Part shown: piece by piece, positions 10,873-22,649 of the stretch
How the letters are laid out: each line of letters starts with the position of its first letter
Numbering within the stretch: the stretch's first letter is position 1
Source: Hedera helix
Taxonomy: Eukaryota > Streptophyta > Magnoliopsida > Apiales > Araliaceae
DNA length: 64,000 nt
Assembly: GCA_947179155.2 (NCBI GenBank)
Contig: OX359269.1
Span: 31,588,517 to 31,652,516, forward strand
Reading direction: 5' to 3'
Made by a program: the position numbers and the translations under genes
Notes under the pieces: generated by a model
What the model was told of the DNA's origin: nothing
Seen by the model: only the letters and a program-made list of their open reading frames with translations
The model's database searches: none

Positions 10873-12101
10873 GTCACCCCGGATTGGAAAGAACTCGTCC
10901 TCGAGTTGTCATCAGTGTCTTCGGGTTCGTCAAAGCAGGGTCTTAAATGTTTGACATTGAAGACATCTGAGGTCCGTAAATGGCTCGGGATGCGCAGACG
11001 GTAGGCATTATCATTGATCTTCTGTAGGATCTCACACGGGCCGATCTTTCGATCCTTAAGCTTATTGTACTCCCCAACAGGAAATCGTTCTCGGATCAGA
11101 ACAGTCTAAACAAAATCACCGACTTCAAAAAGTACCTGACGTCGGCGTTGTTCAACCTTATCCTTGTAAGTGGCATTATGCTCAATGATAGATAGACGGA
11201 CTTGATCATGAATAGTCCGAAGGTGTTCGGCCATCTCATCTGCCTTCGGATGCACTCGTCCGATCCTGGGAATAGGGAACAAATCCAGAACTCTTGATGG
11301 ATTTTGACCATAAACAATATCAAAAGGACTCATCCCTGTAGTTCTGTTCTTAGACCTGTTGTAAGCAAACTCGGCTTGAGCTAAAGCAAGATCCCACTGC
11401 TTCAGCCTTGTTCCAACCAGACATCGCAACATATTGCCTAGACTTCGGTTCACCACCTCGGTCTGACCATCGGTCTGAGGATGATAAGCACTACTGAAGT
11501 TCAACTTGGTTCCGAACTTTCCCCATAAACTCCTCCAGAAGTTACTGACAAATTTGGTATCCCGATCAGAGGTGATTGACTTTGGAATTCCATGCAGTCG
11601 GACGATTTCCCGAAAATAAAGATTGACAATTCGGTCAGCATCCATGGTCTTTTGACACGCAATAAAGTGAGCCATCTTCGAGAATCGATCTACTATCACG
11701 AAGATAGAATCAACTGACCACTGAGTTCGAGGTAATCCCAACACAAAATCCATACTCATATCTATCCATGGAGCTTCCAGTACGGGTAAGGGAGTATATA
11801 GACCTGCGTTAGTTAGCACCCCTTTTGACCTCTGACAGACATAACATCTTTCAACATGTCGAGTCACATCACTTGACAACTTCGACCAATAGTAGTTAGC
11901 CGAGACTAAGGCTAGTGTCTTATCTCTCCCAAAGTGACCCTCATTGTGAAGCTCACCAATTATCTGCTGTCTAAGCGAGCAATCTGGTACACAAAGTTGA
12001 AACCCCTTAAACAGATAACCATTGTGCAGGACGAAGTCACATCGTTGACCTTCAGTCACTTCCCGAACTATCTTCCCGAAGGAAGGATCTTCTGTATTCA
12101 T
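10873..12101 (-). pseudogene. Gypsy integrase, one internal stop
   Basis: The frame from 12101 encodes an HHCC zinc segment (GHFGRDKTLALVSANYYW then CYVCQRSKG) and the DDE core: D in WIDMSMDFVLG, D in SITSDRDTKF, E in HPQTDGQTEVVNR, all retained. After GDFV a TAG at 11106-11108 interrupts the frame. The same frame then continues through the C-terminal segment (IGPCEILQKINDNAYRL, DVFNVKHLRPCF) and runs open into the 3' LTR. The enzyme would insert element cDNA into chromosomes. Confidence 0.9.
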
Positions 12102-14485
12102 ATCAGGGAAGACTTCAAACTAGTGATTGTATTGCTCATGGTAGTAAGAAGTACTGTGCGTCGACTGAGAGCATCGGCAACACGGTTTAGACTTCCTGCT
12201 TGATGCCGAAGTATAAAGGTGAATTCCTGCAAGTATGCCACCCACTTGGCATGCCTTCGGCTCAACTTATGTTGACCATTGATATACTTCAAAGCTTCAT
12301 GGTCGGTAAAAAGAATAAACTCCCTCTGTATTAGGTAATGACGCCAATGTTTCAAAGACTGAACTATGGCGTAGAACTCCAGATCATATGTAAAGTAATT
12401 CCTCTTCGACCCTAACAACTTTTCACTGAAGAATGCCACTGGCCGACCCACCTGACTCAACACTCCACCGATGTCGATCCCTGATGCATCACAGTTCACT
12501 TCGAATACTTTGTCAAAATCAGGGAGTGCTAACACTGGTGCTTCGGTCATCTTCTGCTTCACTAGTTGAAAACTGGTTTCAACTTCCTCCGACCATTGAA
12601 ATTCCCTACCTTTAAGGCGCTCTGTAATAGGTGCAATCAAGGTGTTGAAGTCCCTGATGAACCGTCGGTAAAAGGAAGCCAGGCCATGGAAGCTTCTGAC
12701 ATCATGTATGCTCTTTGGCGTTGGCCATTCCCGAATGGCATCTACCTTCGATTGATCAGCATGCACACCTTGAGTCGATACAACAAAGCCAAGGAAAGTT
12801 ACTGATGTAGTGAAGTATGAACTCTTCTTCTGGTTGATGAACAAACGCTCCTTTCTCAAAACTTCAAAAACTGCTCGGAGGTGTTCATGGTGGGCTTCTC
12901 GACTCGGACTATAGATCAGAATGTCATCAAAATATACAACTACAAATTTTCCCATGAAAGGTCGTAGTACTTGATGCATGAATCTCATAAAGGTACTGGG
13001 AGCATTAGAAAGATCGAAGGGCGTGACCATCCATTCATAAAGACCATGTTGAGTCTTAAATGCCGTCTTCCACTCATCTCCTGGTCTGACCTTGTTCTGA
13101 TGGTAGCCACTCTTGAGGTCGATCTTGGAGAAGACTTTGGCTCCTGATAACTGATCCAACATGTCGTCTAGACGTGGGATTGGAAATCGATACTTCACAG
13201 TAATCTTGTTGATGGCTTGGCTGTCTATACACATCCTCCACGAACCATCCTTCTTCGGTACCAACAAAGCTAGTATTGCACATAAGCTCATACTTTCACG
13301 AATGTAGCCTCTTTCCAGCAACTCGACCACCTGCCTTTGCAGTTCTTCGGACTCTTTGGGGCTAAGCCTATAAGCTGGTCTGTTCGGCAGACTCGATCCT
13401 GGGATAAGATCGATCTGATGCTGGATGTCTCTCATCGGCGGTAGCCTCGATGGAAGCTCTTCTGGCATAAGGTCATCATATTCGGTTAACAACTCCTGAA
13501 CGTCGGCTGACACTTCGGTGCTGTTATCTGCTGAACTATTTTCACAAGGAAGTAGAGCGTACACTACTCCTTGTCCGACCTCATGTAAGAATTTTTTTAT
13601 GGATAACAAATTGGGATGGTTACCTGGCCGACCCGAACTCCCTTCTTCCCGACGTGGGGCTAACACAATCTTCTTTCCTTTGATGCTAAGGGAGTAAGTG
13701 TTCTTCCGACCATCATGAGTGACACTTCGGTCGTATTGCCAAGGTCGGCCTAACAGCATATGACATGCATCCATGGATACCACATCACACCAAGTATTGT
13801 CGAAGTACTTTTTGCCAATTGAAAATGAAACCAGACACTTTTTATCTACAGTTACCTCATTCCCTTTGTTGAGCCATGAAAGCTTGTATGGTTTTGGGTG
13901 TTGATCCGTCTTCAGGCTTAATTTATGAACAGCCTCTTCGGACACCACATTTTCACAGCTTCCACTGTCAATGATCATCTTACAGACCTTGTCGGCTACG
14001 GTGCAAGTAGTGTGGAAGATATTGGTTCTCAACCAATCATCATCGGTATCACCCTTAGGGGTCAGTAAACTCTTCCTAATTACTAGGGTTTCTCTACCAT
14101 CACCGTACAACACGTCCTCCTCTTCATAGTCATCATAGATAGGCTCGCCGAACTCCTTGGTTTCCTCTACCTCTTCCCCGATTAGAAGATTTTTGCCTTT
14201 CTGGTTAGCAGGTTTTTTGCACTCGGTTGCCCGATGTCCTGGTTCTCCACATCTAAAGCACCTAATAGTAGATCCGACATTACCCTGTGGTTGGGTTGGT
14301 GCCGAACGTGTTTGTTGAGATGGTGGGGTCGGTCTACTACTAGGAATGCCTCTGGGCATCGACCTTCTGTTCTGCTGTTGCTCGACCTCACGTGCTCGCT
14401 GGTAGGCTTCGGACACAGTCCATATTGAATGGAGGCTAAGCACATCCTGCAGAGATTGCTTCAAACCACCTAAATATCTTACCAC
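12098..14485 (-). pseudogene. pol: Gypsy protease, reverse transcriptase and RNase H
   Basis: 795 codons in one frame. A CCHC knuckle CFRCGEPGHRATEC lies near residue 76; the protease core IIDSGSCENV near 171; the RT from about 365 to 560 with YFDDILIYS at about 518; RNase H from about 655 with CDASG, TYDLEFYA and FTDHEALKY. All key residues named are present. The frame ends at 12098-12100 where a one-base shift separates it from integrase. Upstream it is in frame with gag apart from a TAG at 14528. Confidence 0.92.
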
Positions 14486-14527
14486 CAGCTGTTCCTCTGT
14501 TTCAGATAGGTCATTACGAGCGATTAA

Positions 14528-15229
14528 CTAGTAGAACTCCTCAGTGTATTCGTCAACTAACCTGATTCCTTGCCTCAATAGGTGCAAGCGCCTGTACAGG
14601 GACTGAGTATAGCCGAAGGGAAGGAAGTGCGATTGCATCTTCTTCTTCATCTTCTCCCACTCAGTTATCTTGGATCTTCCCTGTCTTGCTCTCGATTTCT
14701 TCAACTGTTCCCACCAAGCAGATGCTCTGCCCTTCAATTTTATTGCAACTAGTTTCACCTTCATAGCATCTGGAACCTCCTTATATTCGAAGATTCTTTC
14801 TACTTCATTCATCCAGTCGATGAATCCTTCCGCTTGAAGTGTACCAGAGAACTCCGGTAGTTCCACCTTGAAACCCAGATCCCGACGATAATCGTCTTGA
14901 CCTCTTCGTTCCCAGAACTGGTTCTGGTTATGATAAGGATTATCAAAACTGGAATCAGCATCAGTATCAGCTACCTCAAACATAGGGTGTTGGACTTCCT
15001 CATCCGGAAACTGCCTATGACGACCCTGATAGTGGCGATTAAGGTGTGGAGCCTCCTCAGTCAAAACCCGCTCTCGACGACCTTGATCTCGTGTCGTTAG
15101 ACACTGGGTTAACTCTGCAACTTGTCTCTGTAAATCCTCAATCATCACTTCTTGAACGTTGCGATCACGGTGGGGAACTTCCTCAGTCGGAACCTGTCCA
15201 CGTCGACCACGACCACGACTACCAGCCAT
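14528..15229 (-). pseudogene. gag: Gypsy gag
   Basis: 233 codons from MAGSRGRGRRGQ. The middle carries the retrotransposon gag signature: ELPEFSGTLQAEGFIDWMNE, then SAWWEQLKKSR and SHFLPFGYTQSLYRRLHLL. The frame stops at TAG (14528-14530) just after EYTEEFY and continues in the same frame into 12098-14485, so one nonsense change splits the gag-pol frame. The start codon lies about 40 bp from the primer site. Confidence 0.88.
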
Positions 15230-15266
15230 TGAAACCGGTGAGTATTAACTTCCAGGTGAATGACGA

Positions 15267-15278
15267 GCTCTGATACCA
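15267..15278 (-). other. Primer binding site of the gypsy element
   Basis: Minus-strand TGGTATCAGAGC, complementary to initiator Met tRNA, two bases inside the 5' LTR that begins at 15281. It proves the minus orientation. Confidence 0.93.
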
Positions 15279-15280
15279 AC

Positions 15281-15911
15281 TGAAGCCGGAGCGGGATAGT
15301 GATTATCCTGCTGGCTAAGTTAATACAAATCTACAGGTGAAGATACAATAGATTCACCAAAAGAAATAAGAGGAGAAACTCTCAACTCTAATTCTCAAAA
15401 AAGTTTTATCAATATATTCAACCACCTTTTCTATACCCATAAGTCGGGTATATATAGCTAGGTAAAACTTGGGCACAAAGAAAGAAATACTAGAAATGTG
15501 GCTAACAGATTCTGACAAATCCTTCTCTCCCCTGCCACGTAGCTGGTCCCCAATATTTGTCACTATCTTTCTTTAGTAACCAACTCACGTGCACTTACCA
15601 TATGACACCTAATAATTAATAGCTAGATTATATGCCCAATAATAAATAAAGGAAATAAAATAAAAAGAAATAAAAACTATCAAAAATAAAGGACTGAAGT
15701 CATCCCCGAAGAGCATTATTGATCCCGACCTCAAGGTCCCCGAAGAGTATTCTCAATCCGAGATTAAGGTTAATAAGCCAACCCCATCTTACTTGCCCGA
15801 GGGCATCAGCGCCCTTTTACTTTGTCCCGATCCGTTTTCTCCAGGTACTGTAGAGCCATTAATGTGCTATTTGACAGATCGGCATGGTCAAGCTCAGATG
15901 CTCCTGCATCA
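15281..15911 (-). repeat. 5' LTR of the 10211-15911 gypsy element
   Basis: 631 bp, partner of 10211-10872. It ends with TGCATCA and is followed by the CTACC target duplication and the resumed copia sequence. Confidence 0.93.
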
Positions 15912-15916
15912 CTACC

Positions 15917-16489
15917 ATACCCACATGACCGATTGATGACGGCATGTATTACTTGCCCTCTCCATGGTCATCAAGTCCAATTGCTTTTGCTGTTAAAAAG
16001 GCTATTCCACTCATATGGCATCATAGGCTTGGCCATCCCACATCTATTATCATGAATAATGTTTTGCGTAGATTCAATCTTAGTTCCTCTAAATTTCATT
16101 CTTCTGGTATTTGTCAAAGTTATCAACTCGGGAAGTCTAGTAGAAGTCATTTGTCTGTCTCTTGCAGTAAAAGAAGAGCACCCCTATAATTGATTTTCGG
16201 TGATATATGAGGGTCTGCTCATGTCCCTTCCAGTCAAGGACACAAATATTATTTACTCTTTTTAGATGATTTTAGTAAATTCTTATGGATTTTCTTTATG
16301 ATCACTCTTAAAGTTGAAGTGTTTGATATCTTTGTTAAATTTCAGTTGCTAGTTGAACGACAGTTTGAATACAAAATTAAGCAAGTACAAACTGATTGAG
16401 GAGGGGAGTATATATATATTGGCATTCATCATTGTCAACCATGCCCTTACACTCATGAAAAAAATGGTGCAATTGAGAGGAGGCATAGA
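15917..16489 (+). pseudogene. Copia integrase, N-terminal half
   Basis: The frame resumes after the TSD with WHHRLGHPTSIIMNN (HHCC histidines) and CQSYQLGKS, then the catalytic region: FGDI*GSAHVPSSQGHKYY, IKQVQTD*GGEY and THEKNGAIERRHR. Both Asp and the Glu of the DDE triad are recognisable, but both Trp codons of the motifs are stops and other shifts exist. The sequence breaks off after ERRHR where G1 begins. It continues the copia of 8839-10210. Confidence 0.85.
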
Positions 16490-17013
16490 TGTGACATCCT
16501 CAAATTCAGGTACCAATATTTCGAATTTGGTGCTTACGCAAAAATACATCCAATCATCACTAAACAACATTTAATATTAATGCGGAAATAAATAAACATA
16601 GGTTGTTTATTAGTACATAGTTTCGCTAATCCCAAGGTCTTAAACCTTAAACAAAAATACATCATGAATATCATATTAATACAAAAGGGATTGTGGCAAC
16701 CCCAAATTCAGGTACCACTACCTCGAATTTGGTGTTCACGCAATACTATAAACAATCACTGCTAAACAACATTTAATACTAATGCGAAAAATAAATAAAT
16801 AAATATTGTCTATTACAATGACTTTCTAGTCCCAAAGTCTAAAACCTTTACCGAAATAAACATCACAAACTACAAAATAATATCAGTGTTTGCGTTACAA
16901 CCTTATAAGTCCCAAACAAAATATAAATAGACTAACAACTATCTAGATAATTAAGATTTTTCATTTCGCTTTTCCTTTGTCTTTATCTTTACCCGATCCT
17001 TCAGGTTTAGCTG

Positions 17014-18278
17014 TGTTGTCCGATTTAGATATATGGAATTCACACGCAAGTATACGCGGTCAATCAAGTAATATAGTAAAAATAAGGTTGTCAAACCCAC
17101 GAGGAACAATTACTAACAATTATGCTAACTATTAATTTTATATTAATTCAATTCTAATTAAACTTTAGCAAACTTGAAATATGAACTACTTAAAACTGAA
17201 ATTGGATTTAAACTAACTAATTAACTAATGAGAATAATTTATCAGATAATAAAAGGCTTTAAGATTACAATTTCCCCGCTGAATCACAATAATATCTTTA
17301 TCTTAATTCCAATTACTTAATCATATGGATTGTTAACTGAGATCACTTATCTATTCACTTATCTCCATCGATAACTAATAAAAAGATCCACTCCAACTTA
17401 TAATGCTATAATTCTATGCAAAATTCATTAAAGCAGACTCATTAAGATCAAACTCTCAATATGTTACGTGTGGTCTATAGGTATTTGCATCCTATATACT
17501 ATCATGATACTCTTCCTAAGAAAAATAACAAAGTCACACGTTATTATATCCAAATCTATTCCTAGATTTCCTTCATCAATTCCATCTAAGAAATCAAATA
17601 ACTGTTGATCAGACAATTATAAATTAATACGAGATATAACAACCAATCCAACAATTGATCAAATAATTGAAACTAAAATAATTTAATTAAAGTTCAACCA
17701 ACGGTTCCATTGTAATCCTAAAGAAGAATTTAGTTACACATCGTCATGGAAACCAAAATCAAACTAAACTCAAAATTCATCAAAATTCAGAAGATAAAAG
17801 AAAAGGAAATAGAGAAAACTCTATTGAAGTCTCTCTTGCTTCTTCTCCTTCGCTGCTGCGTTTTCCTTCAGAAATCTGTCAATCTTCTAACTCCAAAAAC
17901 CGTCACCCCCCATAATCCTTGCTATCCTTTTCTAATTACATCCTTCGTGACTAACTGAAGTCCTAGAATCCCACTTTAATTCAACTGCAACACTTAGCTT
18001 CCAACACAGGTTCGAACTGCTTCACGCGTTTTAGACAACTGGAATTGCCGACCTGCGCCCCGGCGCCATATTCAAGCCTTGTCACTGCGCCCCGGCGCCA
18101 AGCATTGATCAAAATTACCGAATTGCCCTTAACAGCTTGTTTTTCCCGTTTTGACCTCTCGAAGCCGTTTTCTGCAAATTAAACAATAAAACCAGTAAAA
18201 TAGAACTAAAAGTACTTAAAGATAGCAAGTAATTAAGCCTAACAATACCTAAATCGTAAGTATAACACCCACTCATCA
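17014..18278 (-). repeat. 3' LTR of Athila-1
   Basis: 1265 bp. On the minus strand it begins TGATGAGTGGGTGTTATAC at 18278 and ends ...CGGACAACA. Two copies of the GC-rich phrase TGCGCCCCGGCGCCA sit at 18054-18068 and 18086-18100. A 70-codon frame at 17746-17958 recurs in the other LTR and has no known function. Confidence 0.95.
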
Positions 18279-19509
18279 AATACCCCCAAACTCAAGACTT
18301 TGCGTGTCCTCAAGCAAAAATACTACTACTAAAATAAAATAACTACACTACATGAATGCAATGCAACATAACTAATGTCTCGAGCACGAATCAACATAAA
18401 CCATGAATATCAAGCCTCAAAGATCTGAAATAATAACTTAGCTAAACTTCAGATTCTCGTTTTAGTCTAAAATCTAACATATCACCAATTTCATTTCTCC
18501 TTCAACCCTTTCGTGTGTGTGTGAATTCAACATATCAAACCAGTCATTATTCTAATACAACTTATGAATCTCAGCGCTCAAAACAGATAATCACTCATAT
18601 AACACTTTATTACCCCTCTATACACTTGTTTTTACATTTTTCTATTCATCCTTTTTATTTACGAGTGCGTCTTACGCTCCATCTCGTATATGACTAACTT
18701 AGCGTGTGCAATACCCATTTTCCTTAGGCTTTTCAAAATTACCCACGTAACGAACTTTCCACCAGTGACTTCCAAACCAAATGGCTTTAGGGCACTAAGT
18801 GTAGAGACACTCCTAAGGGCTTACTTGTTCGAGTAATAGAGGCCACGAAAACGGATTAGCTAAGCGTTGCTCATATCTGTCTATTCTTCTTTTCATTTTT
18901 TTCATTTATTTCATTTCTATAAGACAGACATCGAAGCAAATGATCAATTCTTTTTTTCATATAATTTTTGTTCCAACAAATGATAGAGGTTATCTAAATC
19001 TTTCTCAAGCACCTAAATCCATAAAGTTTGAATCAAAACGCAACTAACTTAATACATTGAATACGTGCAATTAAGAACCAAAGGTATCAAGCTCAACGAA
19101 ATTAGTAGAATATGAAAAACTTTGACTTTAACGATCTAAATCCATCTTGCTAAGATTATTAAATAAAGACTCACAATTTCATCATTGGCTATCCTTAAAT
19201 TTCATACATTAATTCAATGCTCAAGTATTTCTACATGCAATAATAAATGATCCTATATGTAAATATTTTTGTGATTTTTAATTTTTTAATTTTTTTTTTA
19301 AAAAAAATAAATTAAAACATAACCTATATGCCATAAACTACAAAAAAAAACTAATCAAAATCAACAACTAAAAATATGAACATGCAATATAAACAACGAA
19401 TGTGCAGAAATACCACCGTACCCCCAAACTCGCAAGAAACAATGTCCGCATTGTAAAAATAGGTAAAGACAGTAAACCAAAATAAGAACAAGAAAACTCC
19501 CCTAGTAAA
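18279..19509 (-). other. Athila-1 3' untranslated region and polypurine tract
   Basis: The polypurine tract GAGTTTGGGGGTATTT (minus strand) adjoins the LTR at 18279-18294. The rest is AT-rich and non-coding, with one hairpin motif GAGTGCGTCTTACGCTC at 18663-18679. Similar motifs occur in G4 and Athila-2. Confidence 0.8.
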
Positions 19510-20685
19510 TCAAGCATCATGGTCGGGGTGGTCTTCCTCGTCCTCCGAATCTGAGTCATGCGGTGGGTATTTTGGTAACATCGGCGGACCTGGAATCGAG
19601 AAGGCTGGGCCATTCGGATTCAATTGGGATAACATTGCAGCCAACGCGAAAGTGCACGTATAAGTGTACGCGTGCATAGCATCCTGACGTTCCGCTAGGC
19701 ACTCATGCTGCCAAAACACCTCCTCAAACTGAATATCTGTCCGCCTCTGTAGTTGTCTGACGGCTCGGTTAGGAACTGGTTCAGCTGTCTCATCATGGGG
19801 GCTATCAAGAGCAGCAGCACCGTGAGGTGGCGAGTGAGGAGCCAAAATGAATCCTAAACCGCGCGGGTGAGACTCTCCCCCTTCCCAAACTTTGTAACGT
19901 GCGATCAGGCTATGATCGAGGAGAGTCGTGGGTTGCTGTACTGGCTCAGTGGCTCCCCACTTGACACCGGATTGCTGGCATAATGCGGTAATTAACGACG
20001 GGTGAGGCAATCCTCCAGATGTCGCACCTTTCAACTACTTCTTAATCGAGGCGACAATGACACTCCCCACGTCGATAGACAACCCTGTTATGATGGCATA
20101 TAGCAGAACAACTCGCTCCCGTGTCACATCGCTCACATGTGTACATGGTATTAGCTTGGCACATAAGAAAGCGTACCAAATCTTGCCATATCGACTCAAC
20201 GCATTGAAGGGAAATGTCGATATCTGGCCCGTGTGTTTGTTTGTTTTCCATTCCGTGCCCGGTCGACAAAGCTCGCGGACAATTTGTCCATAATCGGGAG
20301 TTCCCATTGTAGCATACTGACATACATTCGGAGCTCGCAAATTATAGTATTCATTGATCCGTTCTCGGCTGAACGAAACCATCTTGCCCCGAACCAACAC
20401 TTCACACTCAGGTGTGTCAAGTGCATTAACATAAAACTCCTTGACCACGGCCGTTACCGCCGCATCCGGGTGTTCCGTAAACAACTGCCATCCACGTCCA
20501 ACTAACATGCCGCGCATTTCCCCGTCCTCTAAGATATCCGGACGCAATCCTCTCTCTGCAATCAACGCTCGTCCGGCTAACAAATTGTTAAACTTATCTT
20601 TGGCCTCTACACTAACAAATTTCTTACGATTAAAGGGCCTAAGTGGAGCCGAAGAGCCTTCTCCCCTCTATCGTTTCGGAGGCAT
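19510..20685 (-). pseudogene. Athila-1 env-like ORF
   Basis: A frame beginning MPPKR at 20685 and ending at 19510 lies downstream of integrase, where Athila elements carry an env-like ORF. It has a stop after five codons and another at 20035-20037. The upstream part (PFNRKKFVS, FSRERINEYYNLR, GQISTFPFNALSRYGKIWYA) resembles the putative plant transposon/env-like protein family as I remember it; the C-terminal part is Pro- and Asp/Glu-rich. I see no signal peptide or clear membrane segment, so an envelope role is not shown. Confidence 0.7.
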
Positions 20686-21785
20686 GATTACACAAGACCA
20701 ATGTGCAAGCAAATCAAATCAACCTTCCTTTGTGGCAAATTATCAAACAGGTTGTGTGCAAGAAATTTCCACCCAAACTTGTGTTAGTTTTAGCACGAAA
20801 ATTTCCTTACTAACTGACTCACTGCGCTTCGCTCCGTATATTACCACCGAGCCACCAATTCTCCTCCAGTGGCCAACACAAACCACTGGGTAATCCCAAC
20901 ACAAGTAATCAAAGTACCAACAATAGCTACTAAACTTGAAAGAATGAAAATAATATATGTATAAATTGCTTATGTGTGATACCTTGAATTGAATGCTTGA
21001 ATGTTGCTGCTAAACCGAAAGAACAACCACTAATCCCAAATTATGGAGTAGAACCGTGAGATGTGAACACCGGGTGGAAGTATGTGGGGAAGAGGGGTGT
21101 CAACCGAGAGGGATCGAAGAGGAGGCTTATGAATGTCCGTTACGGAGGAGGCTATTAGTGTAGGGGTAGACGTAGGGTTTAGACGAAGAAGAAGAAGAAA
21201 GAGAGGTTGGGAGCTTACGAGAGAGAAGAAGGAGCCGAGTGGGTTTAGGATTTAATTCTTTCGGGCGTGGGAATTGGGTGTTTTTAAAAACTGAATTACG
21301 ACTGTGGCGCCGGGGCGCCGAGATTTTTCCTTGTAATAGCACCGGGGCGCTGTGTGACCAAGAGGTTTTCGCTGGGGGCGCCATATTTTCCGCCGGGGCG
21401 CTATCTAACTGCAAGCTTCTCGCTGGGGGCGCGTTCTGGTCTCGCCGGGGCGCCTTACTGCGCCGGGGCGCAATACCTCAGTGTAAAACATCCGCCGGGG
21501 CTCCGTGCTAAAACCTGCAAATCTATTAACTACTGCATTTTCTGACTTTTAAGCTCCAATCAATGAAGTCTTTAGCTGCAAGGATATGAGAATAAGCAAG
21601 AATTAGTTGAACCTAATCATAAAAACTTAACCTAAGCTAGAAATTGAATAAATCCTATCATTTTGACTAAATTAACTAAAGAATAGTAAAAATTGAAAAT
21701 AAATTTCGAAAGCGATACTACGGTTGGGTTGCCTCCCAACAAGCGCTTGATTTAGAGTCTTTCAGCCTGACTTTCTCCCTTTTGC
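20686..21785 (-). other. Athila-1 spacer between integrase and env-like ORF
   Basis: Non-coding. It contains eight variants of a GC-rich phrase CGCCGGGGCGCC at 21305-21504 and the 16-nt hairpin TTGGGTTGCCTCCCAA at 21724-21739, just after the integrase. Small frames across the GC cluster are not genes. Confidence 0.7.
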
Positions 21786-22649
21786 TTAAGTTGGCTCGGA
21801 CAGGGTTACGGAGGTCCGTTGTCGATCCACGTTGCCGCCCCAATAATGCTTAAGTCTTTGCCCATTAACTTTAAACGTTTCCTGAGAACGAGGGTCAATC
21901 ACTTCAATTGCACCGTATGGGAAGACGTTCGTGATCGTAAACGGTCCTGACCATCTGGATTTCAACTTGCCCGGGAAAAGCTTGAGTTTTGAATTGAATA
22001 GTAGCACCGATTGACCCGGTTCGAATGTTCGCTCAACAATACGCTTGTCATGCCACTTTTTGACTTTCTCTTTGTACATTTTGGCATTTTCATAGGCGTT
22101 CATCCGGAATTCATCCAATTCATTTAATTGCAGAAGCCTCCTTTCTCCTACAGCCTGTGACTCAAAATTGAGCCTCTTAATCACCCAATATGCGTTGTGC
22201 TCCAATTCTACTGGGAGATGGCATGCTTTTCCGTAAACGATCCTATATGGAGACATGCCTATGGGAGTTTTGTATGTAGTGCGGTATGCCCAAAGAGCTT
22301 CATCAAGCTTGCTGGACCAGTCTTTGCGGGTCGGGTTGACTATTTTTTCCAAAATCCGCTTGACTTCTCTATTTGTAATCTCGGCTTGTCCACTCGTCTG
22401 CGGGTGATATGCTGTTGCAACTTTATGTCGTACACCATACTTTGTGAGAAGAGCGGCAAAATATCTGTTGCAGAAGTGTGACCCCCCATCACTGATTATC
22501 GCCCTTGGTGTCCCAAATCTCGTAAATATGTTCTTGTGCAAGAAAGTTAGAACGACCTTGGCATCATTGGTCGGTAACACCACTGCTTCCACCCATTTAG
22601 AGACATAATCCACCCCCACTAAAATATACTTGTTATTGAGTGAAGACTA
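21786..22649 (-). pseudogene. Athila-1 integrase, core and C-terminus
   Basis: The frame carries the second and third catalytic residues, D in RAIISDGGSHFCN and E in TSGQAEITNRE, followed by ALWAYRTTYKTPIGMSPY and the C-terminal GKLKSRWSGPFTITNVFPYG. It is in the same frame as the upstream segment (first Asp in FDVWGIDFMGPF) but separated by a TAG at 22647-22649. No chromodomain is present. The DDE residues are all intact. Confidence 0.92.

Larger units (their letters stand above)
10211..15911 (-). mobile_element. Ty3/gypsy element with two LTRs and TSD
   Basis: The ends are TGAAGCCGGAGCGGGATA... and ...CTCCTGCATCA, flanked by the 5-bp duplication CTACC at 10206-10210 and 15912-15916. The LTRs are 10211-10872 (3' LTR) and 15281-15911 (5' LTR); they differ by a 31-bp indel and scattered substitutions. 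Internal order on the minus strand is gag, zinc knuckle, protease, RT, RNase H, integrase, as in Ty3/gypsy. The integrase tail continues open toward the 3' LTR, suggesting a chromovirus of the CRM/Galadriel type; that lineage call is tentative. Confidence 0.95.

Noticed and set aside
17746..17958. 70-codon frame repeated at 26690-26902
   Set aside because: The repetition is only because both lie in the two LTRs of Athila-1.
20441..20893. 150-codon plus-strand frame
   Set aside because: Antisense shadow of the Athila-1 env-like ORF.
21239..21511. Gly/Ala-rich 90-codon frame
   Set aside because: Translation of the GC-rich phrase cluster in a spacer.
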